Source of the DNA: DASQHW01 sp038238245
Lineage (GTDB): Bacteria; Actinomycetota; Acidimicrobiia; IMCC26256; PALSA-610
Length of the DNA stretch: 64,000 nt
Direction: 5' to 3'
NCBI GenBank assembly: GCA_038238245.1
Contig: JBBRXX010000022.1
Location: 15,157-79,156, forward strand
Below are positions 1-8,130 of this stretch, one piece after another. The notes beneath the pieces were generated by a model that did not search any database, was not told the DNA's origin, and saw nothing but the letters and a program-made list of their open reading frames with translations. The translations under genes and the position numbers were made by a program. The first letter of the stretch is position 1. Every line of letters starts with the position of its first letter.

Positions 1-517
1 CGTCGTCGACGGCACGCCGGTTGCCACCGGTGTCCTCGCGGTCGCCGACTCGTGGGCGTGCACGAACCCGTCGCTCGGACGCGGTTGCTCGATCGGCTTC
101 ATGCACGCGGTTGCCTTGCGCGATCTCCTGCGTGACACCTCCCTCGACGACCGGATCGGGCTCGCAGCCGGCTGGCACGACGTGACCCACCAGACGGTCG
201 AGCCGTACTACCGCGCGACCCTCTCGTTCGACCGGCACCGCCTGGCCGAGATCGACGCAGGGATCGAGGGCAAGGAGTACGACCCCGGCGATCCCGAGTT
301 CGAGATCATCCAGGCGCTGCAGCATGCCGCGCCGCAGGACCCCGACGTCCTCCGCGCCTTCCTGCGGGTCGCCGGGGTGCTCGCGTTGCCGGATGATGCG
401 CTCGCGGCACCGGGCGTCTTCGAGAAGGTGGTCGAGCTCGGCTCAGGCTGGCGGGCCGCGCAGGCCGAGATCCCGGCGCCGAGTCGCGAGGAGCTTCTTG
501 CGATCGTTGCCGCGTAA
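1..517 (+). CDS. FAD-dependent oxidoreductase/monooxygenase, C-terminal part (cut by window start)
   Basis: An open frame enters from the left edge (first full codon at base 2) and stops at 515-517. It opens with a Gly-Asp-rich stretch in which ADSWACTNPSLGRGCSIGF resembles the FAD pyrophosphate/ribityl-binding segment (GDAxxxxNPxxGxG) of the PHBH/geranylgeranyl-reductase fold, followed by the C-terminal helical part. The last 138 residues run from an internal Met at 101. The substrate cannot be told because the N-terminal dinucleotide fold is outside the window. The stop lies 15 bp before the alpha/beta hydrolase, so the two may be co-transcribed. Confidence 0.6.
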   Translation, partial: VVDGTPVATGVLAVADSWACTNPSLGRGCSIGFMHAVALRDLLRDTSLDDRIGLAAGWHDVTHQTVEPYYRATLSFDRHRLAEIDAGIEGKEYDPGDPEFEIIQALQHAAPQDPDVLRAFLRVAGVLALPDDALAAPGVFEKVVELGSGWRAAQAEIPAPSREELLAIVAA

Positions 518-532
518 CGACGGGGGCCAATC

Positions 533-1345
533 ATGAAGATCGACACCAATGGTGTGACGCTCGACGTGCAGGTCGAAGGCGAGGGCCGGCCGGTCGTGCT
601 GGTGCACGGCTTCCCCGACACCAAGCGCTTGTGGTCGAAGATGGTGCCGACGCTGCGCGATGCCGGCTTCAAGGTGATTGTGCCCGACATGCGCGGCTAC
701 GGCGAGAGCACCAAGCCCGACGAGTTGGACGCGTATTCGATCCCGATGCTCGCGATCGACATCGTCGGGATCCTGGATCATCTCGGCATCGAGCGTGCGC
801 ACCTCGTCGGTCACGACTGGGGCTCGGCAACAGTGTGGGCAACCGCTGCGTTCGCGCCCGACCGCGTGGATCATCTGGTGCCGATGTCGGTCGGCCACCC
901 CACCGCGTTCGCGAACATGAGCATGGAGCAGCGGGAGAAGTCGTGGTACATGCTGCTGTTCCAGTTCGTGGGGGTCGCGGAGGACTGGCTCACGAAGGAC
1001 AACTGGGCGAACTTCCGCGAGTGGTCGCATCATCCCGACGCCGATGCGGTGATCGCTGATCTCGAGCGCAACGGCTCGCTCACCCCGGGCTTGAACTACT
1101 ACCGCGCGTCGATCACCCCGGAAGCACTCACCGGTCCGCCGCTCGAGCTCCCGCCGATCCAGGCCCCCACGATGGGCATCTGGAGCACGGGTGACTTTGC
1201 GTTGCTCGAGGAGCAGATGAGCGGCTCCGGAAAGTTCGTGGGGAACACGTTCCGCTACGAGCGCATCGAAGGGCCGGGGCACTGGATGCAATGGGAAGCG
1301 CCCGACAAGGTCAGCTCGCTGCTGATCGACTTCTTGCCTCGGTAG
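533..1345 (+). CDS. Alpha/beta hydrolase, epoxide hydrolase/haloalkane dehalogenase-like
   Basis: This 270-residue protein has the single-domain alpha/beta hydrolase layout. The oxyanion-hole motif HGFP is at residues 25-28. The nucleophile elbow G-H-D-W-G (about 93-97) carries Asp95 where esterases have Ser, which is typical of epoxide hydrolases and dehalogenases. The catalytic His is in GPGHW (about 250). A short cap region follows the elbow. No signal peptide is visible, so it is probably cytosolic. It follows the flavin oxidoreductase by 15 bp, which suggests a small catabolic or detoxifying unit; the substrate is unknown. The start is an ATG with a weak GGGGG stretch upstream. Confidence 0.75.
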   Translation: MKIDTNGVTLDVQVEGEGRPVVLVHGFPDTKRLWSKMVPTLRDAGFKVIVPDMRGYGESTKPDELDAYSIPMLAIDIVGILDHLGIERAHLVGHDWGSATVWATAAFAPDRVDHLVPMSVGHPTAFANMSMEQREKSWYMLLFQFVGVAEDWLTKDNWANFREWSHHPDADAVIADLERNGSLTPGLNYYRASITPEALTGPPLELPPIQAPTMGIWSTGDFALLEEQMSGSGKFVGNTFRYERIEGPGHWMQWEAPDKVSSLLIDFLPR

Positions 1346-1364
1346 AGCTGTCACACGCGGCTGA

Positions 1365-1370
1365 TACGTT
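1365..1370 (+). promoter_or_regulatory. -10 hexamer TACGTT, likely leaderless promoter of the nuclease
   Basis: TACGTT fits TANNNT and ends 6 bp before the ATG at 1377, so transcription would start at or next to the start codon. No Shine-Dalgarno sequence is present. Confidence 0.45.
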
Positions 1371-1376
1371 GCGCGC

Positions 1377-1877
1377 ATGGCCCGTTCCCGGGCCGCGTGC
1401 GCGGTGCTCGCCATCGCCCTGCTCGGGAGCGCCGCGTGGGGCTGGTGGTCGGGCGGTCGTGCCGCGGCGAGATTCGACGCATCCGTGGTCGCCACGATCG
1501 ACGGCGACACGATCGACGTGCGCATCGACGACGGGCGCGTCGAGCGAGTGCGCATCCTCGGCGCGGACACGCCGGAGACGAAGGATCGCCGGAAGCCGGT
1601 GCAGTGCTACGGACCGGAAGCGAGCGCGTACACGCATGCGCGTCTCGCTGGCCGGCAGGTGTCGCTCGAGACCGATAGCGAGGTGCGTGACAAGTACGGG
1701 CGCCTCCTCGCGTACGTCTACGTCGACGGCGAGCGTTTCGACGACGAGCTGTTGCGCCTCGGGTATGCCCGCTTGTTGATCATCCCGCCCAACGGTGCCC
1801 ACGGCCGCGCGTTGATGCAAGCAGAGCTCGACGCACGCACCGCCCGCCGCGGTCTGTGGGCCGGCTGCGGCGAGTGA
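1377..1877 (+). CDS. Thermonuclease (SNase/TNase family), membrane-anchored or secreted
   Basis: 166 residues. The N-terminus has Arg residues and a hydrophobic stretch (about 7-25) consistent with an uncleaved signal anchor or Sec signal. The SNase OB-fold follows: VATIDGDTIDV with the metal-binding Asp, RVRILGADTPE with a catalytic Arg and Glu pair, then YGRLLAYVYVDG with the second catalytic Arg region. It is expected to cleave DNA and RNA outside the membrane. The length matches small actinobacterial SNase proteins. A TACGTT hexamer 6 bp upstream suggests a leaderless transcript. Confidence 0.8.
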   Translation: MARSRAACAVLAIALLGSAAWGWWSGGRAAARFDASVVATIDGDTIDVRIDDGRVERVRILGADTPETKDRRKPVQCYGPEASAYTHARLAGRQVSLETDSEVRDKYGRLLAYVYVDGERFDDELLRLGYARLLIIPPNGAHGRALMQAELDARTARRGLWAGCGE

Positions 1878-1965
1878 CCGGCGCTCGAGAGCAGCCCTCT
1901 CCGTGCGCCTTGATCGACTCGGCCGACTCGCCGATGTGGCGGAGGCGGTCCAACACCGAGTCGCC

Positions 1966-1971
1966 TACCCT
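1966..1971 (+). promoter_or_regulatory. -10 hexamer TACCCT before the hypothetical gene at 1978
   Basis: TACCCT (TANNNT) ends 6 bp before a GTG at 1978, the same arrangement as at other genes in this window. It is the main reason for choosing that start. Confidence 0.4.
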
Positions 1972-1977
1972 TCGCTC

Positions 1978-2322
1978 GTGAAATATGGCAGCGAACCTTG
2001 GCCAGATGGCGTGCAGGGGCGGGAAGCCCGAGGCAAGGTCGGCGAGCTTCTCGACGCAATGAAACACGGCCGGGTGGTCGTGTGGTCAGCGGATCGTCGC
2101 CACCTCTTCGCTGACGGCTCCTCGCTCCAGCTTGAAGTGGAGCGCGAACCGCGCCGCTGGCTCGGTGGGCCAGGCCATACGCGAGCAGTGCTGCGGGACG
2201 ATCATGGTCTTGAGATCGATGTCACGGAATGGTTTGCCGATCCCGGCGCTCGGCTGAGAACTCCGTTGGAGAGACTTCGAGTCTTGGTCGATGAATACCT
2301 TGCGCTCCAGCGGACGAGTTAG
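1978..2322 (+). CDS. Hypothetical protein, 114 aa
   Basis: No family was recognised. From the GTG at 1978 the product is a small soluble protein with mixed charge (HGRVVVWSADRRHLFADG, then IDVTEWFADPGARLRTPLER near the C-terminus). The frame stays open upstream to 1903, but the leaderless-type promoter favours 1978. Base composition is slightly lower in GC than in the neighbouring genes, and the region up to 2548 holds only fragments, so this may be part of a decayed or acquired segment. Confidence 0.35.
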   Translation: MKYGSEPWPDGVQGREARGKVGELLDAMKHGRVVVWSADRRHLFADGSSLQLEVEREPRRWLGGPGHTRAVLRDDHGLEIDVTEWFADPGARLRTPLERLRVLVDEYLALQRTS

Positions 2323-2336
2323 TCGTTCGCACCTCT

Positions 2337-2480
2337 TTGGCGAAGACCTTCGGAGATTGGACCGGCGAAGCTGAGATTCTCATCCTCGATCCGGCAGAGC
2401 GGTTCACGACCAAGGACGGAGCCGACATGAGTTACGAGATTGAGGTGTCGCTTCGGGCGCCGAGCGGGAAGTTCTGCTAA
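2337..2480 (+). pseudogene. Possible gene fragment, about 48 codons
   Basis: A protein-like open stretch (AKTFGDWTGEAEILILDPAE, ending in RAPSGKFC and TAA at 2478-2480) sits directly after the hypothetical gene, but it has no convincing start codon; a stop at 2292-2294 limits the frame. It may be the tail of a truncated gene. No family was recognised. Confidence 0.2.
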
Positions 2481-2584
2481 CGGCGGCCCAACGCTGCCTC
2501 AAGCGTTACGTCGCACGAGAGCTCTACGCATGTCTCCCACAAGAAACTTTGCTTGACGGCGCCTGGGAGCATCAATCTGTGCGG

Positions 2585-3760
2585 ATGGATCGCGAGAGCG
2601 CGCTCGCCGCGGCGAGTGAGGTTGCGGACGTGGCAGGAATGCACGCCGATGAGAGTGAACGGCTGCGAGGACTGGCGGATCCGGTCGTCGAGTCGATGAT
2701 TGCATCGCGGTTGGGACGATTGATGGCCCCATCGGCGTTGGGCGGTCACGCGTCACACCCGGCAACGATGGCGGCCGTCATCGAGACGGTGGCGCGTGCC
2801 GACCCCTCGGCCGGGTGGTGCATCGGTATCGGGATGGGCTCGAACTATCTGTCGGGTCTCGTCGCCCGTTCGGCCGCGGTCGAGTTGTTCTCAGATCTTG
2901 ATCGAATGGGTTGTGGTCCGTTCGCGCCGTCGGGCCGCGCCGTGATCGACGGCGAGACGGCACGTGTGTCGGGAAGGTGGTCCTTCACGAGCAACTGCCA
3001 ACAGCGTGGCGTCATGGGTTGTGGTGTGATCCGTTTCGATCACGACGAGCCGATCCTCGGGCCTGATGGGATGCCGCCGTTTGAGTTGGCATTCCTTGCC
3101 GGTGACCAGTACGAGATTGTGGAGAACTGGGACACCGTCGGGATGTGCGGCACCGGCAGCCATGACACGGTGGCGACGGACGTGGTGGTGTCGTGCGATC
3201 GCATCGCCGGGTTGTTCGACGCTTCGTGGTCGGATGATCCGCTCTTTCGCCTTCGGACCTTCGACGTTCTCGGCGCGTGCCGCGCACCGGTTGCGCTCGG
3301 GATCGGACGGGCCGCGCTTGATCTCGTGATCGAACTGGCGCAGCAGCCACGGCGGCCAGGACTGCGCCCGCCATTGCCGGATGACGCGGTAGTGCAAGTG
3401 GAGTACGGGCGCGCCGAGACCAAGTTGCGGTCGGCGCGGCTCCTGCTCCACGAGGCGCTCGATGCGTCATGGACACACGCTCAGCATGGCGACACACCGC
3501 CCCGCGACGCGACCGCGCTCATCGGACTCGCCGACATCGGCGCCGTAGCTGCCGGAGTCCAGGCAGTTGACACCGCCGCCCGCGTTGTCGGCACGGCGTC
3601 AATCCGAGAAGGAGCACCGCTCGACCGCCTACGACGCGACATCGACACCGCACGACAACATGTGATGTTCGCACCCGCGAACGAAGCACCACTCGCCCGA
3701 CAGGTAGCAGGCGTCTTCACCGTGGCACCCCCGTTCCTCCCGCCGCCGGGATCCAATTGA
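2585..3760 (+). CDS. Acyl-CoA dehydrogenase-fold flavoprotein (HsaA/HpaB-type monooxygenase subgroup)
   Basis: 391 residues from the ATG at 2585 (a TTG at 2549 is also in frame). The N-terminal helical domain (about 20-75, ERLRGLADPVVESMIASRLG then GRLMAPSALGGHASHP), the middle beta domain with GRWSFTSNCQQ and NWDTVGMCGTGSHDT, and the C-terminal four-helix domain match the acyl-CoA dehydrogenase superfamily. The WDTxGMxGTGSHD segment is typical of the flavin-dependent hydroxylase and type-2 C-terminal subgroup rather than true acyl-CoA dehydrogenases. It would need a separate flavin reductase, and none is adjacent. The substrate is unknown. Confidence 0.7.
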   Translation: MDRESALAAASEVADVAGMHADESERLRGLADPVVESMIASRLGRLMAPSALGGHASHPATMAAVIETVARADPSAGWCIGIGMGSNYLSGLVARSAAVELFSDLDRMGCGPFAPSGRAVIDGETARVSGRWSFTSNCQQRGVMGCGVIRFDHDEPILGPDGMPPFELAFLAGDQYEIVENWDTVGMCGTGSHDTVATDVVVSCDRIAGLFDASWSDDPLFRLRTFDVLGACRAPVALGIGRAALDLVIELAQQPRRPGLRPPLPDDAVVQVEYGRAETKLRSARLLLHEALDASWTHAQHGDTPPRDATALIGLADIGAVAAGVQAVDTAARVVGTASIREGAPLDRLRRDIDTARQHVMFAPANEAPLARQVAGVFTVAPPFLPPPGSN

Positions 3761-3763
3761 TAC

Positions 3764-3799
3764 TTGCAATTCTTGCTATACATACATAGTATGCATGTG
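3764..3799 (+). promoter_or_regulatory. Promoter and overlapping operator-like palindrome upstream of padR
   Basis: TTGCAA (3764-3769) and TAGTAT (3787-3792) are separated by 17 bp, a good housekeeping-type promoter. The -10 lies inside an imperfect inverted repeat, CATACATA-G-TATGCATG (3781-3797), immediately followed by ATGTGTGACAT. ATGT/ACAT half-sites are characteristic of PadR operators, so autorepression is a reasonable inference. The segment is strikingly AT-rich for this genome. Confidence 0.55.
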
Positions 3800-3826
3800 T
3801 GACATGCAGTAGCAGCGCGGTCGTCC

Positions 3827-4336
3827 ATGCGGGTGCGTGACGGCGTTCTCGCCCTGCTGACACGGGCGCCCGCCCACGGGTACCAGCTGAAGTTGGAGTG
3901 GGAGCGGCTCACGCGCAACGGGCCAGTCAATGTCGGGCAGATCTACCAGACGCTCGAGCGACTTCAGCGCGACGGGTTGGTCGAGCGTGACGAGGTCGCG
4001 GATGACGAACGGCGTGTGCGCTATCGCGTGACTCGCGAGGGACGCGATGAGGTGCGCGAATTTCTCTTCGACGTGAACGACGTGCGCGCCGGCGGCCGCT
4101 CGAATGTTGCGGCCAAGGTTCTGCTGGCCCTCTCGACCAATCGTGTCGATCCGCTCGCTGTCGTCGACGTGCATCGCGCCGCGCTGCTTCGGCGTGTGCA
4201 AGCAACACGGCGGGACGTTCGTGCGCAGGGAGTAACCAGGCTCGATCGGCTCGCACTCGAAGCCGAGCTCGCGTTCGTCGAGGCGGAGCTGCGCTGGCTC
4301 GACCTTTGCGAGGCCGAACTGACGGGAGGCAATTGA
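3827..4336 (+). CDS. PadR family transcriptional regulator
   Basis: 169 residues. The N-terminal winged helix carries the PadR hallmark: ILxLL-type helix, then APAHGYQLKLEWE, GQIYQTLERLQRDGLVE and a wing with RVRYRVTREGRDE. The C-terminal part (about 95-169) is a helical dimerisation segment. PadR proteins are ligand-responsive repressors that commonly control multidrug or antibiotic exporters. Here the stop codon overlaps the start of an ABC ATPase (TGATG), so regulator and exporter share one mRNA. The AT-rich palindromic promoter upstream probably mediates autoregulation. Confidence 0.85.
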   Translation: MRVRDGVLALLTRAPAHGYQLKLEWERLTRNGPVNVGQIYQTLERLQRDGLVERDEVADDERRVRYRVTREGRDEVREFLFDVNDVRAGGRSNVAAKVLLALSTNRVDPLAVVDVHRAALLRRVQATRRDVRAQGVTRLDRLALEAELAFVEAELRWLDLCEAELTGGN

Positions 4337-5028
4337 TGTTGCGGTTGCGGAATGTGACGAAGGAATATCCTGACGGGCCCGGCACGCTTGCAGCGCTCGA
4401 GGGAATCGACCTTGCGGTCGCAAGCGGCACGTTGCTCGCCGTCATGGGGCCGAGCGGTTCGGGGAAGACGACACTGGCGTTGATTGCAGCTGCCGTGGAA
4501 CGCCCGACGCGAGGTGAGGTCTGGCTCGACGATTGTGAGATCGCTCGGGCGAGCGCGACCCACCGAGCGCGGCTAAGGCGCCGCTACATCGGCGTCGTGT
4601 TCCAGCATGACGAGCTCGACCCGCTGCTCAGCGCGCACGAGAACGTCGCGCTGCCCTTGCGACTTGACGGCATCCGGCCACGCGCCGCTCGCGAGCGCGC
4701 GCATGCGGCTCTTTCCCAGTGCGGCGTCGAGGAGCTCGCGTCGCGCCGTCCGTCGCAACTCAGCGGCGGTCAGCGCCAACGAGTTGCGCTGGCCCGGGCG
4801 ATCGTCGGCGAAAGGCGGTGTATCGTCGCCGACGAGCCGACGGCTGCAGTCGACACCGTGACGGCCCGATCGATCGTCGAGCTGCTCGCAAGCCTTGCCC
4901 ACGGCGGCCGGGCAGTGCTGATGACGACACACGACTCGCGACTCGCCGGCTTTGCCGACGACGTGGTCTTTCTCCGCGACGGCACACAGGTCCGGGCCGA
5001 CGCCGATCGCATGCGAGTATCGCCGTGA
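4336..5028 (+). CDS. ABC transporter ATP-binding protein, LolD/MacB type
   Basis: 230 residues, the normal size for this class. Walker A GPSGSGKTT is at 38-46, the Q-loop is in VVFQHDELDPLLSAHENV, the signature is LSGGQRQRVALARAI, and Walker B plus catalytic Glu is CIVADEPTAAVD; an H-loop TTHDSR follows. The DPLLSAHENVALPL region is typical of the macrolide/lipoprotein-exporter subfamily, which pairs with FtsX-type permeases. The ATG overlaps the padR stop, and its own stop overlaps the permease start (GTGA), indicating translational coupling. Confidence 0.9.
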   Translation: MLRLRNVTKEYPDGPGTLAALEGIDLAVASGTLLAVMGPSGSGKTTLALIAAAVERPTRGEVWLDDCEIARASATHRARLRRRYIGVVFQHDELDPLLSAHENVALPLRLDGIRPRAARERAHAALSQCGVEELASRRPSQLSGGQRQRVALARAIVGERRCIVADEPTAAVDTVTARSIVELLASLAHGGRAVLMTTHDSRLAGFADDVVFLRDGTQVRADADRMRVSP

Positions 5029-6860
5029 TCAGGTTCGGCGTTGCGCTGCGCGAGGGCGTGCGCTTCGTGTATGCCTCACGCGTACGCAGCCTCGTCGTCG
5101 CATCCTCGATCGCAGTCGCCACGATGTTCGCGATGTGGTCGGACGAGGTCGCGGCTGCGGTGATGCCGTTCGCCTTCGTGGTGCTCGCGGTCGCGCGCCG
5201 CTCGCCGCGACCAGAACGACTTGCTCAGATACGCGCGTGGCAACGGGTGGGGACGGCACGACTGTTGAGTTGGTCGGCCGCGACAGTCGAAGCGGTCATG
5301 CTCGGATGGGGCGGCGCGCTGGTCGGTGCGTGCCTGGGACTCGCTCCCGTCGTCCTGCGGTCGGACGAGATCCGCTGGCGATGGCTGTATCTACCCGCGC
5401 TGCTGGGTGTCCTCGCAATCGCCGCGTGCCTGCCGACACGGCGCGAGGCCAAGTCCAAAGGATTGCGTCGTACGCGCGCGACTACACGCGTCGTTCTCGG
5501 CGTCGCGCTCGCGGTCGGCGCGATCACGGGCGCGTTCATTGTCGCAACACTGAGGATCGACGACTCGTTCAGTCTTTCCATCGCCGGACTGTGCGTCGTC
5601 GCGCTGCTCACGACTGCGAGTCTGCTGCTGTCCGGACTCGCGTCCGAGCGCATCGTGCGGGCGCTGGCGCACGTCGGACGCATTACACCTCTAAGCGCGA
5701 TCGCCGAACGTCGGAAGACGCCGATGACGGTTCGGCTCGTCATCGCGGTGGCGATCGTGCTCGTCGCGGGGACGTCGATCCTCGGCGCGTCGGTGGGCGC
5801 ACGGCCCGAAACCGAGCGTGAGCTCGATGCGCGCCTCGCGCGCCTGCCTGTGCTACCGCCGAATGTCGCGTTGCTGTCGGCGGGGCTGCCGCTGGAATCG
5901 TACTTGTACTTCCGGCCCGTGCCCTCCAGCCCGAGCATCGGGGTCACGCCCGCAGTCCGGCGCGCGGCGCGCAGTGCCGTGCCCGGCGCGCGCATCATTC
6001 CCATCTATCGCGTCGACGAACTTGGCTGCGCGCTCGAATGCGAGAACCCGCACATCGTTGCGGATCCGCGATTGCGCGAGGTCTATGGACAGGAACCGAC
6101 CTTCTCGCTGTACGAGACGATTCAGGGCGCTTGGGGAATGATGACCATGAGCGCGACGACGCGTGTGCCCCCGTACGAGGAGCTGCTGCGTCGTGCGCGC
6201 GACAACCGACCGCTGCCGCGCTACTCGTTCGCGGGCGCGGCGTACTCCGAGATCTCGCTTGCCGACGCTGCATCGCTCGGGCCACCGTTCGTCGAGAGCG
6301 TGTTCGTGCTCGCACCTCGCGCCTTGTCGAGCGCAGACCTGGCGCGGCTCGGGGAGGTCGCGCGGCACGCGCAGGCAACCCTGATCGGTCCCAAGGGCCA
6401 AACCTCGCCGTATGCACTAAAAGCCTCCTTCGGCGGCGATCACTCGCTGCGTAATCAGCCGTGGGCGACCACCGACGCGTTGACTCGATGGTCGCTTGCG
6501 GCTGCGGCAGCGACCGCAGCGTTGGCCGCGCTGTTCATCGCGCTCGTCATCGACACGCTCGACCGCCGCCAAGAAGTCGAACGGCTGGAACGCCTCGGCG
6601 CAACGGGGCCGCAGGTACGGGGCGCAACCGCCCTGCGCGCCGGCGCCCTCTTCTTGATCATCACCCTGTCGACGATCACGATCACCGCACTGCTCGTGCG
6701 CGTAGGTGTGCACGCCTACACGGAGCGGCAACCCGAGACGCCAATTCCCTTCATCATGCCATGGACGATCGTCGCATTCCTCGTCGTCGGTCTTCCTGTG
6801 CTCGCGGCCGCTCTTGCCGCACTCGTCGCGCGGCCTCTGCGAATGCGCACGATCACCTGA
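5025..6860 (+). CDS. FtsX-like ABC transporter permease
   Basis: 611 residues from the GTG at 5025, which overlaps the ATPase stop. Hydrophobic segments occur near the N-terminus (about 20-50), in paired spans through residues 90-250, and in a cluster at the C-terminus (about 500-605). Between them lies a large extracytoplasmic domain (about 270-490) with several Cys residues (LGCALECENP). The C-terminal block with QEVERLERLGATGPQVRG before three helices is the FtsX/MacB-type permease signature. Together with the preceding ATPase it should form an exporter; the PadR link suggests a toxic or membrane-active substrate. Confidence 0.8.
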   Translation: MIRFGVALREGVRFVYASRVRSLVVASSIAVATMFAMWSDEVAAAVMPFAFVVLAVARRSPRPERLAQIRAWQRVGTARLLSWSAATVEAVMLGWGGALVGACLGLAPVVLRSDEIRWRWLYLPALLGVLAIAACLPTRREAKSKGLRRTRATTRVVLGVALAVGAITGAFIVATLRIDDSFSLSIAGLCVVALLTTASLLLSGLASERIVRALAHVGRITPLSAIAERRKTPMTVRLVIAVAIVLVAGTSILGASVGARPETERELDARLARLPVLPPNVALLSAGLPLESYLYFRPVPSSPSIGVTPAVRRAARSAVPGARIIPIYRVDELGCALECENPHIVADPRLREVYGQEPTFSLYETIQGAWGMMTMSATTRVPPYEELLRRARDNRPLPRYSFAGAAYSEISLADAASLGPPFVESVFVLAPRALSSADLARLGEVARHAQATLIGPKGQTSPYALKASFGGDHSLRNQPWATTDALTRWSLAAAAATAALAALFIALVIDTLDRRQEVERLERLGATGPQVRGATALRAGALFLIITLSTITITALLVRVGVHAYTERQPETPIPFIMPWTIVAFLVVGLPVLAAALAALVARPLRMRTIT

Positions 6861-6869
6861 ACGCGGGCA

Positions 6870-7148
6870 ACCCGCGTACGGGTGGGAGTTCTTCGATCGG
6901 TCAGAGGATGCTTGGGCCGGTTGGTGCGATCGTTTGCGTCTCGATGTGTGGTGGGCCACCGAGTCGAGCGCGCACTCGCTGGAACTGTTCCAAGAGGGCG
7001 GCCGGCGTGAACGCGGCGTCCGGAATCTCGACTTCCCTGGTTTGCCGACAGCCCCGGAGACTTCCGCGAATGCCGCCGGTATCGCGACTGGGTGGTCGTC
7101 GACGGCTCGGCGCTGGCCACGGCGATCTCGGCGGAGCACACTGAGCGG
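6870..7148 (+). pseudogene. Possible frameshifted remnant between exporter and cyclase
   Basis: No intact gene lies here, but two protein-like stretches occupy different frames: FFDRSEDAWAGWCDRLRLDV and following residues up to about 7030, then, one frame over from about 7023, ESRLPWFADSPGDFRECRRY, which runs open into the cyclase start region. A stop at about 7008 bounds the second frame. The pattern suits a small decayed gene. No family was recognised. Confidence 0.25.
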
Positions 7149-8030
7149 ATGGGAGTGCTCGCGGTCGTCGGCGCGGTGGTGTTGTTGCTCGTCATCGGGT
7201 TGTTTGTCGGCGTTCCGTGGTTCTTCAACCGTCTGAGCCCGACCGTCGATGGTCGACGACGAGCACGAAGCGACGATTACTTCCTGGCCGATCAGTGTTC
7301 CACTGGGTTGATCTCTCGCTACCGTCGACTCAACCGTCGACTTCCTGCCGATCCCCGATGCAAGTTCTGCCTCGTGCCGTTCGGGGGTGTCGGACGAGTG
7401 CTGCGCATACGGCCGTCGCGCAAGAACCCAAACTTCTGTATGGGATGTTTCGAAATGGCACCGATCGGCGGCACGGACATGGAGGTCGGCGTCCTCTTCG
7501 CGGATCTGCGGGGGTTTACGTCGTGGTGTGAACATCAGCCGCCGAGCGCCGTGGAACGCGCCTTGAACCGTTTCTACGCGGTGACGACCGCCGTGATTAC
7601 CGAGTCCGATGGTCTCGTCGACAAACTTGTTGGCGACGAAGTGATGGGTTTGTTCCTCACCGCGTTCCCGTCCCTTGGGGAGCGCACATGCGACGTCATG
7701 GTGGTGGCCGCAGAAGAGATTGTGCGTCGACTTCACGCGTCCGCCGACGAGCGCCTGCCCGTGGGTATCGGTCTCAACTTCGGGATGGCTCGTGTCGGAA
7801 ACGTCGGCGCGGGAGAGGTCAAGGACTTCACGGCAGTCGGGGACGTGGTCAACACCGCCGCCCGCCTTCAAGGGTGCGCAGCCGCGGGCGAGATCGTGAT
7901 GGCGGAAGCTGTGTACGACCACGTCGGCGAGAGATATCCCGCGCTTATACATATTGACTTCGAGGTGAAGGGCAAGACGGACGCCGTCCGCGGCCGGGTG
8001 CTGACAGTCGACAAACCGAAGGTGCCATAA
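7149..8030 (+). CDS. Class III adenylate/guanylate cyclase with N-terminal TM helix and Cys pairs
   Basis: 293 residues from the ATG at 7149. One transmembrane helix (about 2-24) is followed by a linker with two CxxC pairs (CKFC and CMGC, about 75-105), probably binding zinc. The cyclase homology domain follows: metal Asp in VLFADLRGFT, Lys and second metal Asp in VDKLVGDEVMGLF, and the base- and transition-state-binding region DFTAVGDVVNTAARLQ with Thr, Asn and Arg. All catalytic positions look intact. It should make cAMP or cGMP at the inner membrane face. The frame is open further upstream to GTG 7092, so the start is uncertain. Confidence 0.8.
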   Translation: MGVLAVVGAVVLLLVIGLFVGVPWFFNRLSPTVDGRRRARSDDYFLADQCSTGLISRYRRLNRRLPADPRCKFCLVPFGGVGRVLRIRPSRKNPNFCMGCFEMAPIGGTDMEVGVLFADLRGFTSWCEHQPPSAVERALNRFYAVTTAVITESDGLVDKLVGDEVMGLFLTAFPSLGERTCDVMVVAAEEIVRRLHASADERLPVGIGLNFGMARVGNVGAGEVKDFTAVGDVVNTAARLQGCAAAGEIVMAEAVYDHVGERYPALIHIDFEVKGKTDAVRGRVLTVDKPKVP

Positions 8031-8130
8031 CCGCCGTTCCGCGCCTCCGTTGCCAATGCGTTACGCAACCTCGGCGAGTCGTATGGGGGCGAGTGAGTGC
8101 GCACCGCCTCGATTGGGCCAGCATTGCGCT

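Noticed and set aside
443..1570. 375-codon frame antisense to the alpha/beta hydrolase and nuclease
   Set aside because: Low-complexity His/Arg/Ala composition and a mirror of two recognisable genes.
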